Shown piece after piece: positions 1 through 6,568 of a stretch of DNA of 12,514 bases. The notes under the pieces are model-generated. The model did no database searches. It was not told the DNA's origin and worked only from the letters and a program-made list of their open reading frames with translations. The stretch's first letter is position 1. Each line of letters opens with the position of its first letter. Origin of the DNA: an archaeon (lineage in GTDB: Archaea > Asgardarchaeota > Hermodarchaeia > Hermodarchaeales > Hermodarchaeaceae); NCBI GenBank assembly GCA_016550425.1, contig JABXGS010000057.1, positions 1-12,514 on the forward strand, in the 5' to 3' direction. A program made the position numbers and the translations under genes.

Positions 1-1779
1 ATCGATGAAGTGTCATACGGAAATCTTCAAGTTTCAGGTGACGCGACTGCGTGGCTACTTTTGCCAAATAATCGAGAATATTATGTAGATGGTACATCTT
101 TTCCAAGTGATCCGAGACATGAGTTAGTATCTGATTCGATTGCCTTGGCTGACCCAGTTGTTGATTTTAGCAATTATGATGGTGTAACAATCATTCATGC
201 TGGGCAAGGCCAAGAACTGAGTCATGACTGGAAAGACTATTGGTCCAGTGAATGGTGGAACCTTAACATACTCACCGATGATGGTGTCTATATTCGCCGT
301 GCTTCAGTCAGCCCTGAGGAAAGCACTATCGGGGATCCGTCCTTTGTGGGAGTACTTGCCCATGAATTTGGTCATGACTTAGGCCTACCTGATCTCTATG
401 ATACATCATATTCAGGTAATATTTACGTTGGTCATTGGGGATTGATGGCGAGCGGCTCATGGAATGGACCTATGAACTTAGGTGACCAACCATCACATAT
501 GATGGGATGGTGTAAATCCCAGCTCGGTTGGGTCAATGCAAGTACAACCGTTGAAGTACTCACTGATTATACGGGAGTCATAGATCCACTTGAATTTAGT
601 ACCTCTGGGACGCATCTGGTTCGAATCAATGTCACGTCAGAGCAATACTATCTCATCGAGGTTCGCCGAAAAATTGGCTATGATGCTTCGCTACCTTGGC
701 CCGGTGCAGGCGGCGAGGGTGTAGTTGTGACCTATATCGATGAGTCTCTAGACACCGGAGAAGGAATTGTCAAAGTAATAGATTCCCACCCTGGAACGTT
801 ACAGGTTGATGATGGCGCTTTCGATATCGGGTTAGGCGAGGTCAATACTTACGTCTCCTCGACAGGGCAGTTTTCAATGGTCGTGGAGAATACTGTAGGA
901 CAATCATACAATATCTCAGTTCTTCGAGCCTTCATGGAATTCATAAATCCCACACCTGGTGCTGCAATTCTTTCACCGAATATGACTGTAGTGTGGACAG
1001 GCAGCGCAGCTGGCCCTGGGATTGACCACTACGAATTATACATTGATGGCGTGTTAGAATACTCGGGATCAGTGACGAGCCACAATATTACTGGACTTTC
1101 TTCTGGTGCTCATAACGCAACCTTAGTCATGGTATTATCTGGATCCGGTCGTAGATTATCTATCACTTCGGACTTTGTTGTCGATTTGGAAGATCCTATT
1201 ATTGGTGGAGTGAGTCATAGTCCTGACGTTCCTGGATTTGGTGACTCAGTGATTGTCCGGTGTGATATTACTGATGATACGTGGATTGTCAATGCAACGA
1301 TATTCTTTCAGCGTCAAGGTGATACTCGGTGGTACCATATTGACATGGCTTTAGTCAGTGGAACTGAATGGCAAGGTGCAATGGGAACTTTTCTTCCAGG
1401 CGTTAGCGTAGTCTATTATATTTCGGTGACTGATGCAGGAGGACGCCAAGTGATTGATGATAATGAGGGTGCTTACTATTCCTTTGCCGTGACGGGATTT
1501 GGACTTATTATTTGGGTTATCATAGCAGCAGCGGTAATTCTTGCTATTGTATTTCTTATCTGCTGGCTCATACAGCGACGAAAAGGACAAGGTCAAGAAA
1601 CCTTATGGACTCCACCTGAATCACCACAAGAAAACCAAATGAGCCCAACTTATCCTTTATCGACTAAGGACCGCAGCCCTCCAGCAGAACCTGTTCAATC
1701 AGGTTTTTGTTGGCATTGCGGAGCCCCATTACCACCAAATGCCACCTACTGTAGTCATTGTGGGCGTTCTACAACCTAG
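1..1779 (+). CDS. Membrane-anchored M6-family (immune inhibitor A-like) zinc metalloprotease with C-terminal zinc ribbon, 5' truncated
   Basis: The reading frame is open from the first base of the window, so the start, signal peptide and any prodomain lie upstream. Counting from the first codon, the zinc site is HEFGHDLGLPDLYD at 121-134: His121, His125 and probably Asp131 as ligands, Glu122 as general base. A GLMASGSW segment around Met149 matches the Met-turn region of M6 peptidases, and the upstream IIHAGQGQE stretch is also typical of that family. Two beta-sandwich (Ig/FN3-like) domains follow at about 310-395 and 398-498, with several N-x-S/T sequons. A hydrophobic helix at about 501-523 ends in QRRK. 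The tail of about 65 residues, inferred to be cytoplasmic, finishes with a CxxC-x10-CxxC ribbon (Cys570, 573, 584, 587). Inferred role: degradation of external protein at the cell surface. Two tandem TAG codons end the gene. The protease assignment is firm; the role of the ribbon is unknown. Confidence 0.88.
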   Translation: MDEVSYGNLQVSGDATAWLLLPNNREYYVDGTSFPSDPRHELVSDSIALADPVVDFSNYDGVTIIHAGQGQELSHDWKDYWSSEWWNLNILTDDGVYIRRASVSPEESTIGDPSFVGVLAHEFGHDLGLPDLYDTSYSGNIYVGHWGLMASGSWNGPMNLGDQPSHMMGWCKSQLGWVNASTTVEVLTDYTGVIDPLEFSTSGTHLVRINVTSEQYYLIEVRRKIGYDASLPWPGAGGEGVVVTYIDESLDTGEGIVKVIDSHPGTLQVDDGAFDIGLGEVNTYVSSTGQFSMVVENTVGQSYNISVLRAFMEFINPTPGAAILSPNMTVVWTGSAAGPGIDHYELYIDGVLEYSGSVTSHNITGLSSGAHNATLVMVLSGSGRRLSITSDFVVDLEDPIIGGVSHSPDVPGFGDSVIVRCDITDDTWIVNATIFFQRQGDTRWYHIDMALVSGTEWQGAMGTFLPGVSVVYYISVTDAGGRQVIDDNEGAYYSFAVTGFGLIIWVIIAAAVILAIVFLICWLIQRRKGQGQETLWTPPESPQENQMSPTYPLSTKDRSPPAEPVQSGFCWHCGAPLPPNATYCSHCGRSTT

Positions 1780-1820
1780 TAGAAAATGGAGTAGACTTGA
1801 GCATTATTTTTCAACGAATA
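1780..1820. terminator. Convergent intergenic gap with oligo-T tract
   Basis: This 41-base gap separates the converging metalloprotease and PGK-like genes. On the plus strand a T5 tract at 1807-1811 (TTATTTTTC) lies about 28 bases after the protease stop and could serve as an archaeal oligo-T terminator. On the minus strand only a T4 (TTTTC, about 1784-1788) is present. No strong hairpin is visible. Confidence 0.35.
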
Positions 1821-3140
1821 TCATTCAGTCGAAATCAATGGGATTATTGATGGCGCAAACAGTTCCAAGTCTTCTCTAGTTTCGATCATAGGAGCCAGAA
1901 GACCGAGTTTTCCTGCGGTGGAACTAACATCTGTTTGAACTTGAGTGAGCTTAATGGCAGTAATCGCGTCCCCACCACATTCATAGATGGTTAGGTTCCC
2001 ATTTTGTTTACGGACTTGCCGTAGAAAATCAGTAAAAGAGTTACCGAATTCATCAAATCGATTGATATTGCAGGGACACCCATTGACGATTAAAAGTTGT
2101 GCACCGCGAACGATGTCAGCAAAGGTTCGAGCTGTTGATGGGCCAATTCCTTGGATAACATCTTGGATATTTGTATTCAAGTCGATATTCTGACTTATGA
2201 GTTGATCATCTTTGGTGAGGAGTAGATCCTGCGCCAAATGAACCCGTTCTGGAATGTAACGGGCTTTGAATTGGTCAAGTTCACTTTGACCGATATCTTT
2301 GAAAAATTGATCTTCGTTGGCCCCTAATGAGATACTTGGATTTTGAGCTTTTAGGAAAATAAGGCTTAGGAGCGAACCGGCAAGGAATTCAGTGTTATCC
2401 CTCCGTTGGTAGAGGGATAATACATCGATATAGTCCTTGATTTTTGCACCAAACAAAGCTATGACGACACGTTTTGCCTGGCATATTAGCTCATGAATTT
2501 TGGCGTATTTTCGCATTTCATCGACAAAATGCTTTGAGGGGAATACGGGAATTTGACGTTCCTTGAGAAAAGCGGGGAGAGCAAACATGGAGGTGTCTTT
2601 CCCTTTTCCACCCCTATGAGCAGATGCAAACGCATCTTGGACATATCCGATTTTGTGTCCTGATTTCTGTAGTTTTTCTATTAGTTGAATTGGTGGAATC
2701 TCACTGAGTTTGGAAGGAACACGAAGTTCCCATGGAGCGAACCGAAGATTGTTACTCAGGACATTTCGTCCTTTGGTTAGAAGACTATATTGAGAAAGGC
2801 CCCAACAGGTTTCATCAAAGATATACTCCCAGTCATCATAAGCACCTGGATGATTATCTTTGAGGAGGCGATTCATCACATTGCTATGCTCCAGCGTGGG
2901 ATAGAAATCAGATTTTCCTATACGTGACTGATGAGCACCTTCTGTAATTGCAAAAGCACCAAGTTGCCGAAGCTCGATGCTTGTGTCTAATGACTCGCGG
3001 ATACGCCGATCATTCATGATTGTCCCGGCATTAGGCATGACAGAATTGATGTCGGATCGTTTGAGTAGGATAGGCCCTCTTTTCACTAATTCATAACCTG
3101 ACTTGTGGGCTTCATCTAGTTGTGAAATAAACTGGTCCAT
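1821..3140 (-). CDS. Divergent phosphoglycerate kinase homologue with altered nucleotide-binding motifs
   Basis: This 439-residue protein is about the length of a PGK (roughly 390-420) and co-linear with one from end to end. The N-terminal half keeps the substrate-side residues: the RxDxN motif (Arg28, Asp30, Asn32), Arg46 in DRRI, HxxR (His70, Arg73), Arg133 in NLRF and the DAFASAHR block (His175, Arg176). In the C-terminal half, FGAK keeps Lys233, but the second lysine of GGAKxxxK is Tyr237. NGPMGVFE reads NGCPCNIN (Asn353 kept, the ribose-binding Glu lost). GGGDT reads CGGDA at 388-392, and the final STGGGA loop reads STAGKL. The fold is therefore clear, but ordinary ATP-dependent PGK activity is doubtful. 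A GGTGA ribosome site at 3148-3152, seven bases before the ATG, supports the start. The start ATG shares its A with the stop of the upstream transporter gene. Possible roles are binding or sensing 3-phosphoglycerate, or a different phosphoryl transfer; neither is shown. Confidence 0.8.
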   Translation of the reverse strand: MDQFISQLDEAHKSGYELVKRGPILLKRSDINSVMPNAGTIMNDRRIRESLDTSIELRQLGAFAITEGAHQSRIGKSDFYPTLEHSNVMNRLLKDNHPGAYDDWEYIFDETCWGLSQYSLLTKGRNVLSNNLRFAPWELRVPSKLSEIPPIQLIEKLQKSGHKIGYVQDAFASAHRGGKGKDTSMFALPAFLKERQIPVFPSKHFVDEMRKYAKIHELICQAKRVVIALFGAKIKDYIDVLSLYQRRDNTEFLAGSLLSLIFLKAQNPSISLGANEDQFFKDIGQSELDQFKARYIPERVHLAQDLLLTKDDQLISQNIDLNTNIQDVIQGIGPSTARTFADIVRGAQLLIVNGCPCNINRFDEFGNSFTDFLRQVRKQNGNLTIYECGGDAITAIKLTQVQTDVSSTAGKLGLLAPMIETREDLELFAPSIIPLISTE

Positions 3141-4294
3141 TATGATTTCACCAATTGTTTGATGTTGGAACCCAGCAAGTATTGAGCTCGAGATGAGAGT
3201 CCTTTAATAGTTTCCTCTGATGGTGAAACGTCAACCGAGGTTTTTTCTAGAAGCGTTGAGGATAGGCTACCTTGGAAGCGGCGAAGAAGTATAATGCCAA
3301 TAAGAATTGCAAGAATGCCAATGATGGGCAGGTAGGAAAGTGGGAAAAGGATTATTCCATTGATGAGGATAAGTAGCGAGTCACCAAATACGAGTGTGGC
3401 AATGATGAGTGGTATGACGGTGGAAAGTGAGTTATTAACAGGAAAGGCGACTGAAACCCGGCGTCGTGAATACGCACATTGGAGAAGAAAATATGCAATT
3501 ATGGAGCTGATAAGGTAAAGCCAGAACGAGGGACGACTAATTAAGACAATGAGGGAAAGGATGTCAAGAACACTAAAATAGCCCAGAACTTGGATGACCT
3601 CAATTGTCATTGCTTTCAGATAGATTGTTGCGATTCCGTAGAGGATTCCTGAACCTAAAGCAAAGAATAACTCTTTTTCACGTGGAGTACGGGTTTCCCG
3701 GGACCCAATTAGTACAAAGAAGATAACAAGAATGACGCATACTACGGTGGATAAGGAGTACCAAAACACATTGTATGTATCAATTATGCGTTCTTGGGCA
3801 AAAAGACTCAGTGTAAAGACCCCTATTAGAAGCGCTGCAATTCCTATCCATTCAACACGTCGTATTAGCTCCCCTAGAAAAAGAACCCCAACAATAATGA
3901 CGATAAGAATGTTGATGTTGGTTAAAGGTTTGAGAAAGATTACATCCCCCAGCGAGAAAGCTTGCCATCGCATGAGTGCGCCGGACACAGCAAGTATGGC
4001 CCCGAATAGCCAGATGGGAGTAGTAAAAATGGCGAAGATAAGATGGATGTGTCGTTGGTAGAATGCTCGTGGTGTCAACTCTGGGAGTCTATCAAGCCCA
4101 AACCGTTGGATTGAATGACCAATGCCTGATAAGATACCACTCACTAAGGTTAGAATCGCCGCAATCGAGATTGTTGTGAGAAACACAGCAGTTGCACCCA
4201 AATGCCTGGCTAGGTCCTCTACAAACAATCGTCTCAAAAGGTTTGCTAATATGAATGGTTTCGTGACTCCTTTTTGTCTTTGATTTTTTGACAT
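3140..4294 (-). CDS. DMT/EamA-like ten-helix membrane transporter
   Basis: This 384-residue protein is almost entirely hydrophobic helices, with about ten membrane spans, the number usual for the drug/metabolite transporter superfamily. Two half-repeats are visible. The first ends in a stretch around LKPLTNINILIVIIVGVLFL followed by LGE and a GIAALLIGV helix, which matches the end of an EamA half. The second contains AFPVNNSLSTVIPLIIATL and ends in an ILAILIGIILL helix. A soluble N-terminus of about 30 residues and a charged C-terminal tail of about 50 residues make it longer than typical DMT proteins (about 300). Substrate cannot be read from sequence. The superfamily includes plastid triose-phosphate/phosphoenolpyruvate translocators, which is suggestive because the next gene is a PGK homologue, but this is only inference. 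It is the first gene of the operon, its TAA overlaps the next ATG by one base, and its own promoter lies in the short gap shared with the divergent small gene. Confidence 0.72.
   Translation of the reverse strand: MSKNQRQKGVTKPFILANLLRRLFVEDLARHLGATAVFLTTISIAAILTLVSGILSGIGHSIQRFGLDRLPELTPRAFYQRHIHLIFAIFTTPIWLFGAILAVSGALMRWQAFSLGDVIFLKPLTNINILIVIIVGVLFLGELIRRVEWIGIAALLIGVFTLSLFAQERIIDTYNVFWYSLSTVVCVILVIFFVLIGSRETRTPREKELFFALGSGILYGIATIYLKAMTIEVIQVLGYFSVLDILSLIVLISRPSFWLYLISSIIAYFLLQCAYSRRRVSVAFPVNNSLSTVIPLIIATLVFGDSLLILINGIILFPLSYLPIIGILAILIGIILLRRFQGSLSSTLLEKTSVDVSPSEETIKGLSSRAQYLLGSNIKQLVKS
3148..3152 (-). promoter_or_regulatory. Ribosome binding site of the PGK-like gene
   Basis: The minus strand reads GGTGA seven bases before the ATG at 3140. 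It lies inside the last codons of the transporter gene, so translation of the two genes is probably coupled. The site fixes the start of the PGK-like protein. Confidence 0.7.
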
Positions 4295-4327
4295 TGACGA
4301 AAGGCTTAAAGGAACGGGCTAAAGACT
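4295..4327. promoter_or_regulatory. Compact divergent promoter region
   Basis: Only 33 bases separate the transporter start (minus) from the possible GTG start of the small membrane protein (plus). On the minus strand CTTTAG lies about 28 bases ahead of the transporter ATG, a weak TATA element fitting a leaderless transcript. On the plus strand CGAAAGG followed by CTTAAAG (about 4299-4310) resembles BRE plus TATA. It is better placed for the ATG at 4361 than for the GTG at 4328. Both calls are by eye. Confidence 0.35.
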
Positions 4328-4558
4328 GTGACGTTGAATACTCGTTTGGTGAAGCAAATCATGCTGTTCAACCGACGGCGTCGTGGACTATTAATTGGGA
4401 TTATATTTCTCATCGTACTCATTCTACTTTTCATTTATCCGCCACTCATTATCGGGACTCCATTGGGAGCCTTGTTCACGATCGAGCTTGCCGTTGTTTT
4501 AGTCTTATTTGGTGGCATGATGTTCCTGCTTTGCCTTCTCTTATACCTTGGAAATTAG
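4328..4558 (+). CDS. Small two-helix membrane protein
   Basis: This is a protein of 76 residues from GTG at 4328, or 65 from ATG at 4361. From the ATG it begins MLFNRRRRG, a strong positive-inside signal. Two hydrophobic helices follow (GLLIGIIFLIVLILLFIYPP and LFTIELAVVLVLFGGMMFLL) with a short PLIIGTPLG turn, so both ends should be cytoplasmic. I recognise no family. An overlapping 98-codon frame (4288-4584) on the same strand has no protein-like character. The charge pattern and clean helix pair favour this frame. No Shine-Dalgarno site is clear, and the position of the TATA-like element favours the 4361 start. Function unknown. Confidence 0.55.
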   Translation: MTLNTRLVKQIMLFNRRRRGLLIGIIFLIVLILLFIYPPLIIGTPLGALFTIELAVVLVLFGGMMFLLCLLLYLGN

Positions 4559-4559
4559 C

Positions 4560-4576
4560 CTTGAAACGGTTTCAAG
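4560..4576. repeat. 17-bp perfect palindrome, candidate operator or hairpin
   Basis: CTTGAAAC-G-GTTTCAAG: 8-base arms with one central base, two bases after the stop of the small membrane protein and about 10 bases ahead of the promoter of the four-cysteine gene. It could be a dimeric regulator site or an RNA hairpin ending the upstream transcript. No T-run follows, which favours an operator. Confidence 0.55.
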
Positions 4577-4581
4577 TGAAG

Positions 4582-4595
4582 TAAAGGCATATAAG
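4582..4595 (+). promoter_or_regulatory. BRE/TATA promoter of the four-cysteine gene
   Basis: TAAAGG followed by CATATAAG (4588-4595) resembles an archaeal BRE plus TATA box. A transcription start is expected about 25 bases downstream, near 4617, exactly where the second palindrome begins. That leaves a leader of about 30 bases before the ATG at 4649. Confidence 0.5.
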
Positions 4596-4617
4596 GCGAT
4601 GAAACTTAGGAAGATAA

Positions 4618-4634
4618 CACTAGCTAGGCTAGTG
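4618..4634. repeat. 17-bp perfect palindrome at the predicted transcription start
   Basis: CACTAGC-TAG-GCTAGTG: 7-base arms with a three-base spacer, overlapping the predicted start of transcription and ending 14 bases before the ATG at 4649. A protein bound here would block initiation, so it is a good repressor-operator candidate. As RNA it could also fold near the 5' end of the message. Confidence 0.55.
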
Positions 4635-4648
4635 ACTAAGTAACGTGG

Positions 4649-5083
4649 ATGAGACGCCTGATGACAAAGAAACCAACAAAAGGCGAATTCGGCGATTTAG
4701 TTGTTGTTGCAACCCTTCAAGAAATTGAACAAGGTGCTCGTCGAATCATCGGGACGAAAATGAAAATCATCGATAAGGAAAACGGCATCCGCATATTCTC
4801 CGATGATACAACCACCTGCCCCATGCAGGTCAAAGCAATTCCGCTTCAACCCGGTGTTTATCGTTTAGATGTTGGGAGTGTCTGCACAGTGAAAAATTGC
4901 GATTATTTTGGACAATGTGCTAGATTAGATGCTCGCGCTGCTAAGTCCTTAGGAGTTGCCATGGCCGAGATACTTGATGAACCTGAGCGGATCCATGAAG
5001 GTCGATTTTGGAGACCTGAACGCATAAAGGATGATGAAAAATTACAGAAGATTATAGATCGTATTATTAACGAGGGAATGTGA
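4649..5083 (+). CDS. Small soluble four-cysteine protein of unknown function
   Basis: A 144-residue protein that I do not recognise. The N-terminal half looks alpha/beta (FGDLVVVATLQEIEQGARRI, then a KMKIIDKENGIRIFSDD hairpin). The centre carries four cysteines: Cys57 in TTTCPM, then Cys79, Cys84 and Cys90 in VCTVKNCDYFGQC. That cluster looks like a metal or iron-sulphur site, though the spacing (x21, x4, x5) fits no common ribbon I know. A charged helical C-terminus (about 105-144) follows. No membrane segment or signal peptide is seen. Two in-frame ATGs are possible, 4649 and 4661; neither has a clear Shine-Dalgarno site. Upstream is a TATA box flanked by two palindromes, so expression is probably regulated. 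A cupin gene follows after 30 bases, likely in the same transcript. Confidence 0.7.
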   Translation: MRRLMTKKPTKGEFGDLVVVATLQEIEQGARRIIGTKMKIIDKENGIRIFSDDTTTCPMQVKAIPLQPGVYRLDVGSVCTVKNCDYFGQCARLDARAAKSLGVAMAEILDEPERIHEGRFWRPERIKDDEKLQKIIDRIINEGM

Positions 5084-5113
5084 CACCTGAAACTATAGAG
5101 TATTTGGGAGCGA

Positions 5114-5485
5114 ATGCATGATATGGGGAATCAAGGTGGGGTTCCCTTCGGTGATAGAAAAGAGAAACCGTGGGGATATGAACGCCCAGTCGGGGCATTC
5201 CGTGGTTTAAATCTTAAGGAACTCTTTTTCTTCAAGGGCAAATCTAGCTCATTGCATTATCACACCAAAAAGGATGAAATCTTCTATATCATTTCGGGGC
5301 GAATCCGCCTTGTTTACGGTGACAAGAATGAAGTATTGGAAGCAGGCCAAACAGTGCATATTCCTCCGGGAATCCATCATCAATTCCATCCCCTTGAAGA
5401 CACACTCATCCTTGAAGTGAGTACTCAAATGTGGGGCGATATCATCAGAATAGAAGATGCCTATAACCGATCAAGCGAGATATAA
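5114..5485 (+). CDS. Single-domain cupin, phosphomannose isomerase-like
   Basis: A 123-residue cupin_2-type beta barrel. The first cupin motif is intact: His48, His50 and Glu55 (HYHTKKDE), then Gly62. The second reads GQTVHIPPGIHHQF, giving Gly78, Pro84, Gly86 and His89 as fourth metal ligand. The KPWGYE stretch at 18-23 and the C-terminal WGDIIRIEDAYNR are features seen in the sugar-phosphate isomerase branch of cupins (type II phosphomannose isomerase C-terminal domain and relatives). A metal-dependent sugar isomerase or epimerase, or a sugar-binding role, is likely, but the substrate is not readable. The start is ambiguous: a GGGAG (5106-5110) sits only three bases before ATG 5114 and 12 before ATG 5123. 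It is probably co-transcribed with the four-cysteine gene. The gene ends 15 bases from the converging gene on the other strand. Confidence 0.75.
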   Translation: MHDMGNQGGVPFGDRKEKPWGYERPVGAFRGLNLKELFFFKGKSSSLHYHTKKDEIFYIISGRIRLVYGDKNEVLEAGQTVHIPPGIHHQFHPLEDTLILEVSTQMWGDIIRIEDAYNRSSEI

Positions 5486-5500
5486 CTGGTCTTGGGCGGA

Positions 5501-6418
5501 TTATTCGGTCTCTAACAAACCAAATAAGCGTTCTTTCCTCTCCACGGGCTTGTAGAATTCGAAGATCCCCTTCTCCCAATCCGATCCTTCGCCTAAAGAT
5601 GCAACCAACAAACCATTATTCAAAGCCACATACCGGACGGGAAATCGTTGGCTGATATCACTAAAGAATGGATTATGAATTATGGAAGTGTACGTCCCTA
5701 GGTTTGAAAAGACACGGCGAATGGTTTGGGCGGACAAGCGTTGCAGGGCGGTTTCGTATTTCTGATAATTTTCAACTACCGGACCTTCTTTCGCATCAAA
5801 TCGATAGGAAAGACGAAACACATGCTCATATTCGACTCCAAGGTTCAATTTGATTGTAGTGGACTCGTTGGGAACCACAATCCAACCATTTTGGAGATTG
5901 AGAAATGACACGGGATTATTGAGATATCGATACTTTGAGGGATCAGGGTTTCCAAAGAGGGTTTCGCATGTAATATCAATGACTTCTTTGGAGAAATCCA
6001 AGAGTTGCATGACCTCTTCTAGAGTACGAATTTGCTTGCCCTTCTGTTCGGCTTGCATACGCATTAGCTCATTCTGGGCAAATCGATCAAATTCCTTTGC
6101 TCGACTCATGAAGGTGCGTTTCTTTAACACCCCATAATCGGGTTTGTAAGGTACGATTTCAATTGAAGCCTCTAGGTCCGGAAGTTGCATCGAATACTGA
6201 AATCCTTCCGGATCATAAGCATGATCAAACCGCAGAAGTAATCGATGATTCCCAGTAAGTATCGTTACGTCAAGATCATCAGTCCGATTCACGAAGTCAA
6301 AGAGATTCACCAGAAAAGGGTTTTGAGGAAAAGTAATGCGGGTCTGCCACTTAGGTTGCCATCGCTTCGCCCAGGCAACAACGTCTGCTTGTTTGCTTGG
6401 CGGTTGTTTGTCCCGCAT
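5501..6418 (-). CDS. Soluble protein of unknown function, 305 residues
   Basis: I do not recognise a family. No signal peptide or membrane helix is present. The N-terminus is rich in tryptophan (AWAKRWQPKWQ, about 15-25). A strand-rich part follows (about 45-95, including VTILTGNHRLLLRFDH). A charged helical stretch at about 100-150 (FDRFAQNELMRMQAEQKGKQ) could form a coiled coil. A second strand-rich half runs to the end and includes NLQNGWIVVPNESTTIKLNLGVEYEHVFRL-like alternating strands. The start is supported by a weak GGCAGGT site at 6426-6432, seven bases before the ATG. It stands alone on the minus strand, convergent with the cupin and divergent from the ABC operon, with which it shares a 150-base upstream region. 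The long frame and protein-like composition make it a credible gene. Confidence 0.72.
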   Translation of the reverse strand: MRDKQPPSKQADVVAWAKRWQPKWQTRITFPQNPFLVNLFDFVNRTDDLDVTILTGNHRLLLRFDHAYDPEGFQYSMQLPDLEASIEIVPYKPDYGVLKKRTFMSRAKEFDRFAQNELMRMQAEQKGKQIRTLEEVMQLLDFSKEVIDITCETLFGNPDPSKYRYLNNPVSFLNLQNGWIVVPNESTTIKLNLGVEYEHVFRLSYRFDAKEGPVVENYQKYETALQRLSAQTIRRVFSNLGTYTSIIHNPFFSDISQRFPVRYVALNNGLLVASLGEGSDWEKGIFEFYKPVERKERLFGLLETE

Positions 6419-6568
6419 AATTACTACCTGCCATGCTAGTCTATTACTAGAGGAAAGGTGCCGCTATACTGACCCTTTGAAAGATAGCAAAAAAACCTTT
6501 GGGCGAAACCCTGTCTTAACCAAAAATCTTTATGGAGTATTCGGTTAATCAAGCCGGGATTGAATGCT
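6419..6568. promoter_or_regulatory. Divergent intergenic region
   Basis: This 150-base gap lies between the minus-strand unknown gene and the plus-strand ABC operon. It holds a small inverted repeat (CTAGT-N5-ACTAG, 6436-6450), a possible minus-strand TATA (AGTATAG, about 6462-6468), an A7 run (about 6489-6495) and the operon promoter listed separately. No gene is seen in it. Confidence 0.5.
6522..6533 (+). promoter_or_regulatory. BRE/TATA promoter of the ABC-subtilase operon
   Basis: AAAAATCTTTAT resembles an archaeal BRE followed by a TATA box. A start of transcription about 25 bases downstream (near 6555) would leave only about 14 bases before the ATG at 6569, where no clear Shine-Dalgarno site is seen. 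The first gene is therefore probably translated from a nearly leaderless message. Confidence 0.5.

Noticed and set aside
1351..1596. 81-codon minus-strand frame inside the metalloprotease gene
   Set aside because: It is antisense to a clear beta-sandwich and membrane-helix region and has no protein-like features or start signals.
4288..4584. 98-codon plus-strand frame overlapping the small membrane protein gene
   Set aside because: Its composition is rich in His, Trp and Ser without structure, while the overlapping frame encodes a clean positive-inside two-helix membrane protein.
4649..5083. Assignment of the four-cysteine protein to the archaeal UPF0179 family
   Set aside because: The UPF0179 cysteine pattern and opening sequence as I recall them do not match; only size and cysteine content are similar.
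6489..6496. A7 run read as a terminator on the minus strand
   Set aside because: It is upstream of the minus-strand gene, not downstream, and no transcript would be expected to end there.
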